Of a stretch of 64,000 nucleotides of DNA, positions 35,403-46,294 are shown piece after piece (the stretch's first letter is position 1; the number at the start of each line of letters is the position of its first letter). The position numbers were made by a program, and so were the translations under genes. The notes under the pieces were generated by a model. That model had not been told where the DNA came from and did no database searches. It was given only the letters and a program-made list of their open reading frames with translations. The DNA lies in contig CM064429.1 in assembly GCA_032690845.1 (NCBI GenBank), positions 18,123,013-18,187,012 on the forward strand, written 5' to 3'. Origin of the DNA: Eleusine coracana subsp. coracana. Taxonomy: Eukaryota > Streptophyta > Magnoliopsida > Poales > Poaceae.

Positions 35403-37222
35403 GCAAACCAGGGTTCCTCCAGGCAGGAGGAGGAGGAGGAATCCGAGGAGGAGACAAGAGAGGAGGACACTGAGGAGTTTATGATAGAGGAGTCTGAGGA
35501 GGAGGATCCTCAGCAGCAGAGGATAGCTCACCGGGCTGCAGACCCATAGTGCACCTGTTTAGTGTGCACAAGGAGGATGCAGTGACTGGTAGCAGCAGCT
35601 GGAGAGAGGGATATCCTTAATGTTCCCACTCAGGATCTCAAGGTTCATCGCCTGGTACCATTCGAGGAGTGGGTTCCCGTCTCGAGAGACCCAGCTAGAG
35701 GGGACAGGTTCTGGACAGACCTACAGAGGAGGAATGGTGAGGGACTTTGTTGTTACCTTGCCAAGAAGGGCAAGACAAGTGTATTTGTGTTGCATAAGTA
35801 CGTGACCTTCTAGGCCTTGAGGAGAGCACCTGGCATAGATTTGGAGCAGTACTTCGACTACATGCCTGGACTAGCAGAGTTAGTCACCACCCTCTACAGG
35901 TACAGAGAGGACATAGTACTAGAGTTCTATGCCTCACTTTGGATAGCCAGAGATCACTCAGAGATCTGGTTTATGTTTAGAGGAGAGACCCAGCATCTGA
36001 GCAGACAGGACCATATTGCTGCACTTGGCTTGATAGCCTCAGACACACAGCTGTAAAGACTTTTGACTTGACAGACCTAATGATCGCTGAGATGGAGGAG
36101 GTTATATCTGAGAGGGTTGGAGAACGTTACTTGGCCTATGCACCGTACATTTGTTATCTCCTGAGAAGACTTGGAGTGGTGACAGAGGAGTAGTATGATG
36201 CTTTCCCTAAGGTTACCACCACCTACGCTCCACTTGTACTCAGAGGATCACAGTCTACCTCTAACCAGTAGACGGACGAGCAGGAGTCACCTCCAGTCAC
36301 TCACAAGCAGGAGGCATATCTAGAGGCGTTGATTCCTGAGTCAGGTAGTGTAGGAGCACCACCGCAGCCGGCAGTTTCTGAGACTGATTATGCCTCCACT
36401 ATTGCAGCATTAGCAGGACGCCTAGGTGACCTCATCCAGAGCACTACCCACAAGAGGCGACAGATCATGGACATACTAAGGATCCACGCTGAGCAGTAGC
36501 AACAGTTGATGAGGATGATGACTCTTCTGATGAGTCAAATGTCGGAGCTGACATGTGGACAGGTCAGCGAGCAGGCCGAAGTCCCTACTCTTCAGCAGCT
36601 CCGAACACGGAGAGGCCCCTTCACGATAATGATGACAGCACAGTCTAGCAGCAGCGCATTTTCACTTTCTGGGGAGTTTCAGATAGGGGGAGTAGGACCA
36701 ATTTTCTCACCTTCACAGTTCTTCCTGTTGTCCACTTTCTCGATGTCTGCACTATTTTCTTCATCTACAGAGTCTATAGCTCCACAGATGGCAGTACCTT
36801 CTACGTCTACTCTTTCGCCGCCAGGCAGGAGTCTAGTATTTTTTGAGACTATACATACCACTCAGGCAGCCCCACAGATAGAGTCAGCTACTACCTCCGG
36901 TCGACCTTCCTCTGCTATAGAGTCTACCCTTGTCACACCTCAGATAGCAGATGATCTGGTCCATGGAGGTTTCTCCTAGCAGGATGTGGCTGACCTTAGC
37001 CTCCTTCAGGCGTCTGTTGCGCTGGGGACCGCCACTATCCCAGGGAGAGCTGAGGGCAGAGAGTCTGAAACACCAGAGGATGTTTTGTACTTCGAGCAGC
37101 TTGACACTCAGGTGGCAGAGACTTAGGCAGAACAGCAGGATCTGACACAGGAGCAGCCTAGGGCAGAGTCTTCAGAGGACGTTGTTGCACCACCACCCCC
37201 TTTGACCTCGAGCGTTCAATAG
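35403..37222 (+). pseudogene. Transposase_32-like gene, copy B
   Basis: It starts with an acidic Glu-rich segment (about 35420-35540). The frame then reads LNVPTQDLKVHRLVPFEEW, DPARGDRFWTDLQRRN, AKKGKTSVFVLHKYVTF, and on to EQYFDYMPGLAELV, EFYASLWIARDH and RQDHIAALGLIAS (stop at 36052-36054). About 247 bp present in copy A (25640-25886) are missing here at 36055, which shifts the frame. The second half runs EVISERVGERYLAYAPYICYLL, HKRRQIMDILR and a Ser/Thr/Pro-rich tail to PPPPLTSSVQ and a stop at 37220-37222. Stops occur at 35811 and elsewhere. The true start is not certain; the acidic leader may hold it. Function unknown; taken as the gag-like product of a non-autonomous LTR element. Confidence 0.6.
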
Positions 37223-37713
37223 TTTTCCCTCTCTTTTTAGTGCTTGTTGCCAAAAGGGGAGAAGTCATATAGGCTAGAGGGAGTGTGGCTTGTGTTGAAA
37301 TCGAGAGACAGTAGCTTTTATCTAGGGAGTATACATGGTTTTGGATAGGAGATACATTTGGATCTTATTTTGTGAGTTTTATCGTGATGTTCATGGATTT
37401 TGATGAGTCATGGTTTTCGTTCGATTGTGTTTTGACTCGTCATGATCTCACTTGGTTTAGTTTCATATGCATTGGCTTGTGTTTCCTTTATGTATCCTAT
37501 ATGCTTCTGTATCCATGATGATGATTTCTTGCTTTTAATTCTCTTGCATGTTTCATGCTATCATGTTGCATATCATTATCCAGGCCTTGCATTGCATGTC
37601 CTTATGCTTTCTTCATTATCTCCTAACATGATATGCATGAATATCATCTAGAGTGTGCCTTCTCTCTTTTTACTCTTTAGCTTTTGATGATGTTTGATTT
37701 GAGTTGGACCTTG
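37223..37713 (+). other. 3' internal region of Transposase_32 element, copy B
   Basis: Nearly identical to 27059-27549 of copy A. It holds a purine stretch ccaaaaggggagaag and no coding frame. It ends with ccttg (37709-37713), the left target duplication of the Copia solo LTR. Confidence 0.7.
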
Positions 37714-37892
37714 TGAAAGGATCGAATGACTGAGAGGGAGGTGAATCGGGAACTCAAACTATGTATTTAATTTGCCAATTACTACAACCAACCACTCAAA
37801 CAACTCCCAAACAATTCTAGTGGTGATCACACTAACAAGATAACCCTATGAAAGGAAAGACAACCTAAGCATACTAGTGGATCACACAGGAG
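37714..37892 (-). repeat. Copia solo LTR, left piece
   Basis: It starts tgaaaggatcgaatgac and matches 27550 onwards. It is broken at 37892 by the second Tat element and continues at 50610. The duplication ccttg at 37709-37713 equals 52348-52352. Confidence 0.88.
37888..37892. repeat. Target-site duplication, left, of the second Tat element
   Basis: aggag pairs with acgag at 50605-50609. The unoccupied paralogous site near 27733 reads acgag. Confidence 0.88.
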
Positions 37893-38288
37893 TGTGGAAT
37901 ACTTACTTTACTGGTATACATATCTAGGCTTAAGTTAGGAGACGATCGGGTGACTCGCCAATAAGGGAACCGGCCGAGTTGACTTGGAGCACAAGGCAAT
38001 TAGAAATAGATTTACTATGTTTATCCTTGTAGACTACGAGTAGGACTCTTCATGTACTCCCTGCCAATCGGATATATAAGGCAGCAGGAACCCCCCACCA
38101 AGGGAGACACGTAATACAACAATCACACCAGATTACATTGCAATACAAACCATGGAACACAAGACGTAGGGTTTTTACTCTCATCGAGAGGGCCCGAACC
38201 TATATAACTCGGCGTCTTGTGCCTTACTCATCAAGTTCTTAATCCCAACATAGCCCTATAAATATATTGCCGAGATCAAGTCTCAACA
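37893..38288 (+). repeat. 5' LTR of the second Tat element
   Basis: tgtggaatactta to agtctcaaca, matching 50210-50604 throughout with a few percent differences. Confidence 0.92.
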
Positions 38289-38290
38289 GT

Positions 38291-38308
38291 TGGCGTGCCT
38301 GGAAGGGG
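38291..38308 (+). other. Primer-binding site of the second Tat element
   Basis: tggcgtgcctggaagggg starts with the expected tgg two bases after the LTR. The tRNA was not identified. Confidence 0.7.
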
Positions 38309-39373
38309 ACAAGGCACTACGGAATCCACCGTTGACTTCGATGGCAGAGATTCCCAACATCTAGTACTTGTCGATCTTCAAGATCTCCTTCGGGTCGCTC
38401 GACTTCGCCGTGGACGCCGACGGAGCGTTGGGTCTGGAGAAACATCAATCCGACTCGACCGCAACCAACTCTATGGCGTGATCACAGGGTTTGTTAGATC
38501 TAATCCCAGCCCTAGTACCACTCGGATTAAGCAGCACATACCTACCCACCGGGTACGACTCAAAGTCAGTCCGCTCCTTTGATGAGGAATCGAATGGAAC
38601 TTCTTGCCCATATCCATTGGCCATAAATATGGTCGACCTTGTGGAAAACCCACTGGCGAATGATGGAGAAGGAAACCGTGGAGGAGAAAACCGCGAGGAA
38701 GAAGCCACATCAGGCGATCATTGACGTTGACCGAGAGGACCGCATAGATCTCGTCTCGCATGACAGTTGGATCTCGGGGGGGGGGGGCTAGAGATCGAGA
38801 TGGATGGCATCAAGGTCTGCGACACCCCACAAAATAACATCATTGAGGTGAAGACGTTACTCGACAGCTTGATGGTTGATGAGGCGTATCAGACTCCTGT
38901 GATGAAGAGGGCGGTGGCCATGCTTAGAGCAACTGCTGTTCAAGACGCGGTCAGTGGCTAGTTCTTACCTTGCTACTACACATGGCCGTCAAGGACGTCA
39001 CGATCTGAGAAATTGTCTCGGTACTCATGACCTTCGATAGGTCATCAACTCTCATCATGAAGAGCATGCTCGAGACAATTGCCGCTATGAAGAAGAGCGG
39101 TGCGATCGGAGGAACGACCACCATCGGGAAGACCGACAAGATTGGCGTGATACACCTCCGAGGGATAACCGCGATGATGGACGTTGTTATGACGATCGGG
39201 ACCAGCGCAAAAACTGCAATGAGGATAACCAGCGTCATTGCCATGATGATGATGTGGATCCGCGCCAACAGTGTCGTACACCCTCAACCTCATGATCTCC
39301 AGATCATTGGCGCAGGACTCCATCGCCGACTGATGAGGACTTTGATGGAATAAAGGCTTACACTCCCGAGCTG
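38309..39373 (+). other. Tat leader region
   Basis: Sequence between primer-binding site and recognisable gag. It includes a ggggggggg run near 38778 and short frames such as 38767-38961. It may hold the gag N-terminus in degraded form; no domain was recognised. Confidence 0.4.
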
Positions 39374-40817
39374 TGCAGGTGCAGGTTCCCAAGGAGTTTC
39401 ATGCCAATCACCATCGAAAAGTATGATGGTTAGTCCAACCCCAAGGAGTGGATCTAGATCTATAGCACAGCTATTCGGTCTGTAGGGGGAGACACCTACG
39501 TGATGGCCAATTATCTGTCGGTCTGCCTTGATCCAGCCGTTCAGATTTGGCTCACATCTCTCCCAGAGAAGTCCATCTCTAATTGAGGAGAGCTTAACAA
39601 GCAGTTCATTGAGAACTTCCAAGCTACCTACAACCGTCTGGGCAACCACCTCGACCTCACCCGACTCAAGCAGAAGCCCAATGAGTCCCTGCGTGACTTC
39701 ATCAAGTGTTTTTGTGCCAAAAAGATGGAGATCCCTATCTTCGCGGATCAGCAGATCATTACTGCCTTCCAAGGAGGGTTGCAAAGTGATGACCTAGTTC
39801 GGGAGATCGGTCGGCACAATCATAACCTCGATCTAACCGCTCAGGAGTGCTTTGAGATCACAGACAAGTACGCTTCAGGAGAGTCGGTTCTGTACGACAT
39901 TCGCAGTAAGGGGAAAGAGAAATGCCAGGACAAGCCAGAGTCCTCCAAGAAGGACAAGAAGAGAAAGACTGACAACATAGCTGCTGCAGTAGACCATTCT
40001 AGGAAGAATTCACGGATGAACCAGCAGACCATGGACGACTTGTTAAGTGGCCTGTGCCTATGACATACAAAGGGAAACCACAAAGCCAAAGACTGTTACC
40101 GTCTAAAGGGCTTTGCAACAACCCCGCTAAAGGTGGCCAAAGACCCACCAAGGTGCAATGGCAAGGACAAGGCCGATGGCGGTGATGACAAGGATGAAGA
40201 GGGAGAATTCCATGAGCTCTGAAAGGAGGTCAACTTCATCTTCGGAGGACCGGATGCCTAGACGTCCAAGCGCAAGCAAAAGATGGAACTATGAGAGATT
40301 AACTTTGTAGAACCAGTTGTTCCTGAGTACATGAGGTGGTCCGAGATTCCGATTACATTCGATCGGTCGGATCATCCTATGCACCTGCCCAAGCCAGGCC
40401 GCTATCCACTCGTACTCACGGTAACGATGAAGGAGGTCAAGTTCAATAGGGTACTCATTGACGGGGGAAGAAGCCTTGATCCACCAAGACCCTCTAAGAG
40501 CTAGGCCTGACGGTCGATGACCTCAAACCTAGTACTTATCCCTTCCACGGGTTTGTGCCGGGCAAGATCTTGGTTTGAATATGGGGCAAATCACTCTTCC
40601 TGTCACATTCGGTACCCGAGAGAACTACAGGACCGAGCGTGTTATCTTCCAAGTAGCCGATTTTGAGTCTGCCTACCATGCTATTATTGGCAGACCAGCA
40701 ACGGCGAAATTCATGGCGGTCCCGCACTATCCATATCTCACATTGAAGATGCCAGGCCCCAAAGGAATTATCTCCCTCCACTTTGATCTTTGGAACTCTT
40801 TTGAGTGCGATGTGTAG
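39374..40817 (+). pseudogene. Tat gag and protease, degenerate
   Basis: The gag capsid region is seen from about 39400 (PITIEKYDG, NYLSVCLDPAVQIWLTSLPE). It continues through LNKQFIENFQATYNRLG, LKQKPNESLRDFIKCFC and ITAFQGGLQSDDLV to a lysine-rich stretch, and a degraded zinc-knuckle region (NHKAKDCYRLKGF near 40080). The protease follows with VLIDGGRSLD near 40450-40475 and IIGRPATAKFMAVPHYPYLTLKMP at 40680-40760, where the usual GRP motif is kept. Stops lie near 39430, 39458, 39583, 40060 and 40220, and there are frame changes between the blocks. Matches the gag and protease of grass Tat elements by motif. Confidence 0.8.
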
Positions 40818-40841
40818 AGTTGTGAGTTGGCTGAACGATAG

Positions 40842-43073
40842 TTGATGCTGTCCGACCGGCTAGAGATCCAGAAGGCAGTCAGCGACGAGGTGAAGTCTGA
40901 TGCGGAGGTCCCCATGAAGAAGCCCAACAAGGAGAAGCTCCAAACAGACGATGTCCAGACCAAGGAGATATCGCTCGACCCTGAAGACCATGCTAAGGTT
41001 ACTTATCCAGGGGCTAATCTAAGAGAGAAATATGAACTCGCGCTCACTCTATTCCTCTAGGAAAACAGGGACATCTTTGCATGGAAGCCCTCTGAGATGC
41101 CGGGATTTCCTAGGGAAAAGAATTAGCACGAATTAAGGGTGCCTCCTGGGGCTACACCCGACAAGCAACGTCTTCGAAGATTTGCTCAAGACTGCAAGGA
41201 CGCCATGAAGAAGGAGTTAGCTAGGCTTTTAGATGCTAATCTTATAAAGGAAGTGTATCATCCAGATTGACTGGTTAATCCAGTCCTCGTACCTAAGAAG
41301 AATAAAGAGTGGCGTATGTGTGTTGATTATACCGATTGGAACAAGGTCTATCCTAAGGACCCTTTTGCTCTACCACGCATTGATCAGATCGTAGACTCAA
41401 CAGTCAGGTGTGAGCTTTTAAGCTTTCTGGATGCCTATTCAGGGTATCACAAGATCCCACTAAAAGTAAAGGACCAAATCGAGACTTCCTTTATAACTCC
41501 CTTCAGCGCCTATTGCTACATCACTATGTCGTTCGGTCTTAAAAATGCTGGTGTGACTTACCAACATGGTATTCAACACTGCCTCAAAACTCAGATCGGT
41601 CGAAATGCAGAAGCTTACATCGATGACATCATGGTGAAGACTCAGAACGTTGAAGAACTTCTCTCTGACCTGACAGAGACATTTGACAACCTGAGACGAT
41701 ACTCGATGAAGTTGAATCCCAAGAAGTGTGTTTTTAGGGTACCTTGGGAAAGTTACTCGGTTACATCGTTTCAAAACTAGGTATAGAGGCTAACCCAGAT
41801 AAAATCAAGGCGATCCTTGATATGGGTCCACCTAATTCTCAAAGGGATGTGCAAAAGCTGATGGGGTGCATGGCATCCTTGAGTCGCTTTATCTCCCGAT
41901 TAGGGGTCAGGGGTCTACCTTTCTTCAAATTGCTCAAAAAGCAAGATAACTTCGTCTGGACAGAGGAGGCGCATTTGGCTTTGGATTAGTTAAAGGTTCA
42001 TCTCAGCAATATCCTAGTCTTAGTGCCTCCGGAGCCACAAGAGAAGCTTGAACTTTATATTTCGGCTACAACTCAAGTTGTAAGTACTGTTTTGATAGTT
42101 GATCAAGAAGAAGAGGGTCATGTACAAAAAGTACAGCACCTGGTGTATTTCATCAGTGAAGAACTTAACGTCTCCAAAACATGATACCACCAGATCTTGA
42201 AGCTGCCCTATGCGCTCTTGATCACCTCGAGGAAGCTAAAGCATTATTTTCAAGATCATCTGATTGAAGTCCACATCATTCGCACTCGGAGAGGTGTTTT
42301 ACAACCAGGAGGCGGTCAGCAAGATTGCTAAGTGGGTGGTCGAACTTGGTCAATATACTATTATGTTCGTAGCTCGCTCGACTATTAAAGGATAGGCTCT
42401 GGCAGATTTCGTTTCCGAGTGGACAGAAATTCAGATGCCACCTGCACCACAAGACATTGAGTATTGGAGGATGTACTTTGATGGGTCACTCCAACTACAA
42501 GGCGCGGGGGCTGAAATCGTGCTTATCTCACCTCAGGAAGAGAAGCTCAGATATGTCCTTCAAATGGACTTTCGAGCGTCCAACAATCCCGCGGAATATG
42601 AAGCTCTCCTACACGGTCTGCGCATCGCCGTATCACTCGGCATTCAGCGTCTTGACATCTTTGGTGTCTCGGCTCTGGTGATCAATCAGGTCACCAAGGA
42701 TTGGAACTGTGTGGACAACAATATGGCTGCTTACTGCCAAGAAGTAAGGAAATTGGAGAACAAGTTTGACGGACTTAAGTTCACGCATGTTCTTCGTGAC
42801 AACAATCAAGCTGCTGATGAGTTAGCGAAGATGGGATCATCGTGATCGACGGTTTCGCCCGGTGTTTTCCTTCACACCCTCGATGTTCCTACTATTTCAC
42901 CTTGGTCAGACATGCTGACAGTCGATGTTGCTGAGCCAGTGATGGATTTAGATGTGGAAACTAACTGGCGCGACCCATTTGTCCAATGCTTGACTAAGGG
43001 TACGCTGCCTACGGATTCTAAGGAGAAACAAAGGTTGAAGGCCAAATGTCGAGGATATTTGATGGTCGATGAC
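40842..43073 (+). pseudogene. Tat pol, first part: reverse transcriptase and dual RNase H
   Basis: The RT frame runs from 40842 through stops at 41058, 41124 and 41268 to about 41745. It includes RMCVDYTDWNKVYPKDPFALP, FLDAYSGYHKIPL and AYIDDIMVKT (near 41615-41640), the Tat versions of the RT motifs. A frameshift near 41744 leads into the connection and first RNase H. A second, archaeal-type RNase H occupies 42435-42845 (MYFDGSLQLQGAGAEIVL, NPAEYEALLHGL, NQAADELAKMG). Two RNase H domains are diagnostic of the Tat lineage. In the second, the usual GDS Asp reads Val (FGVSALVINQV), so it should be inactive. The frame continues to 43073, where a solo LTR interrupts it. Confidence 0.88.
43069..43073. 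repeat. Target-site duplication of the nested solo LTR
   Basis: atgac pairs with atgaa at 44642-44646. Removing the insertion joins the frame as MVDELLYRRGG, the normal sequence type at this point of Tat pol. Confidence 0.8.
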
Positions 43074-44641
43074 TATTGGCATTTCTAAGCGTCGTCACTA
43101 AGTTGCCTTAGCAACGATGCCCAAAAATGTGTATTGGTAATCTTTAACAAATGCAGAGAGTCCGCAAGCGCACGGAGAATACCGTTGTAGCATTTCACCC
43201 AGAAGTATTCAGGGTATCCTATTTGTTTTATCCCAACGGAAGGCATATGACTGATCATAGTAATTAGCATATTTCTAGACATTGCACATTGGATTATAAG
43301 ACAAAGTTCTCACAAGGGTAAGGATAATGATAAACATGGTAGTGGACACATAGATAGCATACTCAAGTTAGATAAATATTAGTTTAGTGGAGAAGGACAA
43401 AGAAAGAGCTAAGTTCCTATGTTGCTTTTATATAGTTACATAGTCCACATTATATTCAATTATACAGATACAAGACAATGCAAGACAGTCAGATCATCAC
43501 ACCCTGGGCATCTGGTTTTCCCCTCCATCCATAGTACGATTCCGGCCAAGAGCCTATTGCATAGTCGAACATGGGGGATTTCAAAGGACATATAGGGTTG
43601 TCACCACCTACTGCCTACCCCTAGCAATCAGTGGGCTACACGACAAATAATGTATTCTATTGATCTAAGCACCACGCTTACATCTCTAGAATAATACTCC
43701 TAATCCCTTAAGCGATGGATCAGAAAAGGGGTAATCACATTTAAGTGAACACTAAGCACATGGAAATGATCTAAGTCACACATTAGTCATGCATCATTAA
43801 AACAATATAAATAAAGACATAGTAAGGGCTTATGTCTAACATGGTAATATAGTATGACTATATTACTAACATGTAAGCATAATAACCACATACATGAGTG
43901 GATCATATAATCAAACAAGAAACATATGACCCAAACATAACTATATAGAAAGACTAAATATATTAAATAAAATAAAGTATTACAAAAAGGAGAAAGATAC
44001 AAGAGCCATACCACAACTCCAAGGAAGACTTCAGAACTGAAGAAGACTCTATTCTAAGCCTAACTCCACTAAAACTAATGGGAATCATGAAATGGCAAAG
44101 AGAGTAATGCTTCTTGGTGTGTGCTTTCGAGTGAGGCCTCTCCCTTCTATTTATTCTGCCCAAAGTCGATTCCTGGAGTCGGTAACCGCCGCCAAACATG
44201 CACAACCGCCATTGGGGAGCTACCAGGAGCCAACACGTGGCAGCCATGCACCAGGGGGGCCACTCCCCGTTCGGTCGAACACCCCTGTTCGGCCGAACAG
44301 GGGGGAGCCCCCTCGGGTGCTGCCGCCTCTGGTGGCCTGCTAGGTGGGTCCCACTGCCCAGTGCCATTGTAAGGTCAGTTGTTATGTCAGTTTGCTTCTG
44401 TAAGTGGGCCAGTCAATCCGTGGGAGTCCCAGTTGGCGAGCTCTTATTGGTGGAATTTGTGTTTCTTCGCCACATGGGTGTGTTTCCTCCTCCATTTCGT
44501 TATTTCTCCTGCATGTCAGTGATTTTCCAAGCAATAATGGATATTTATTAATTCTAACTAATATGCATGGTGGGAATGTTGAATCCTCCTTTATTTTTAC
44601 TAATGTTGATGGCCAGAAATGGTATTTAATGACCGTCAACA
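43074..44641 (-). mobile_element. Solo LTR (1568 bp) inside Tat pol
   Basis: On the minus strand it starts tgttgacggtcattaa (44641) and ends near aatgccaata (43074), the terminal ca reading ta. It has a TATA-like agaataaatag near 44153 and a T-rich possible transcript end near 43970. There is no internal retroelement coding. Ends are supported by the 5-bp duplication and the restored pol frame. The family was not identified. Confidence 0.75.
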
Positions 44642-45655
44642 ATGAACTCCTTTATCGAAGAGGAGGATCGAATATTTTGATGCGATGCATCTCCATTCCT
44701 GAAGGCAAGGAGTTGATGGCAGAGATCCATGCGGGAGCATGTGGTAATCACGCAGCTTCCAAGACTTTGGTCGGCAAGGCTTTCCAACAAGGGTTCTATT
44801 GGCCCGTGGCGGTCGAAGATGCACACCAAGTTGTTCGGAAGTGTGAAGGATGTCAATTCTTCACTCAACAAACACATGTGCCTTCACAACAACTTCATAT
44901 GATTCCTATGACCTGGCATTTTGCAGCCTGGGGGCTCGACATTGTCGGTCCTTTCAAAAAGGCGCCAGGCTGGTTCACTCATTGGAGTTCCTCATGATAT
45001 CATTACCGACAATGGTAATCAGTTCACATCTGAGGAGTTCCGTGACTTTGCCGACAAGATGGGAATAAAAATCCACTTTGCATCAGTGGATCATCTTCAA
45101 AGCAATGGGCGGGTTGAACGGGCTAATAGTATGATTCTTCAGGGGTTGAAGCCCTGAATTGTTGACAGACTCAAGCCTTATGCCGGTCGGTGGGTCCAAG
45201 AGTTACCTTTGGTCCTCTGGGGGCTATGTACCAATATCAGTCGGGCAACCTGTCAATCCCCTTTCTCGCTGGTTTATGGTTCTGAAGCCATGTTACCGAC
45301 TGAGGTAAACCTCATTTTGACATGATTTAAGGGATATGATGAAAAGCTTTCTGAAGACAATCGAGAGATTGAGTTGATTGCAGCAGAGGAGATGCGTGAT
45401 CGCACTCTATTTTGGTCGACAGTATACCAGCAAGGCTTGCGATGTTACAACGACAAGAATGTCCGAAGTCGCCAGTTTCAAGTTGGAGAACTAGTGCTAC
45501 GTCGAGTACAATCCACCAAGAATCGGCATAAGTTATCCCCTAAATGGGAAGGGCCTTATGTGGTCAAAGAAGTCACTCGGGCGGGGGCTTATCGATTGAT
45601 GTATGAAGATGGCGACGATGTGCCAAACTCCTAGAACATTAACCAGCTACGTCGA
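44642..45655 (+). pseudogene. Tat pol, second part: integrase
   Basis: It resumes with ELLYRRGGSNILMRC. The zinc finger shows HAGACGNHAASKT and CEGCQFF. The first catalytic Asp is in WGLDIVGPF. About 35-40 residues are missing near 44975, with a frame change. Then IITDNGNQFTSEEF carries the second Asp and SNGRVERAN the catalytic Glu. The C-terminal part runs SPFSLVYGSEAMLPTEV, VGELVLRRVQ and KLSPKWEGPYVVKEV to a stop at 45632-45634, with stops at 45157 and 45322. Gap and stops make it inactive. Confidence 0.85.
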
Positions 45656-46294
45656 TTTATACTTAGTCTTTTTATGTATTCACATATATTATTATTGAAT
45701 GAAACTTCGGTCTTTTTGATGAAAGATGTTTTAAGTTGCTTTGATTCTTATTTTGTCTCAATTCCTTAATTTATACATTAACAATGGAGCCAGGGGGCTA
45801 GTAATAAAGTCCCACTACTCCTTAACCTTGACAAATTCTGGTTTTGGATTTTATCAATCGATTTCTCATATCTTGACACGGTCTTAATATTTTGGTCCAA
45901 CATTGAATCGTTATGGTCATACAATTTGTTTTGCACAACAGACTGCCACTACACTAAACCCAGAGCCAAAGAATGAGAGGTCATGTGTTGACTGGTCGAC
46001 TCTGATTGTTACGCAGTTATGAATTATGATCGAATATGATAAGGCAGACCGATGCATCTTCTTTTTTGTCTCTAAGATCTTATGGTAAAAAGGTTTAAGT
46101 GCTCAAGCATGAAAAACACAGCTAAGTGCTGAATGGTTTACTTTAAGTGACAGGAGATTGCTCTTATGACTTTTTAGTCAAATTTCTACTTGTTTAGTAA
46201 CTAAGCAAGAAAAGATCATTCATGTATACAAGGAACACATTGTTTTCATGCTAAATACTACTAATGTATTTCACTACACAAATATTTACAGTTC
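45656..46294. other. Tat spacer between pol and antisense gene
   Basis: AT-rich, no coding frame. It would contain the 3' ends of both the pol and the antisense transcripts. Confidence 0.5.

Noticed and set aside
43963..44367. 134-residue minus-strand frame
   Set aside because: It lies in the solo LTR 43074-44641 and has no recognised domain.
44404..44641. N-terminal extension of the integrase frame
   Set aside because: This part is LTR sequence; the true Tat frame resumes at 44642 after the target duplication.
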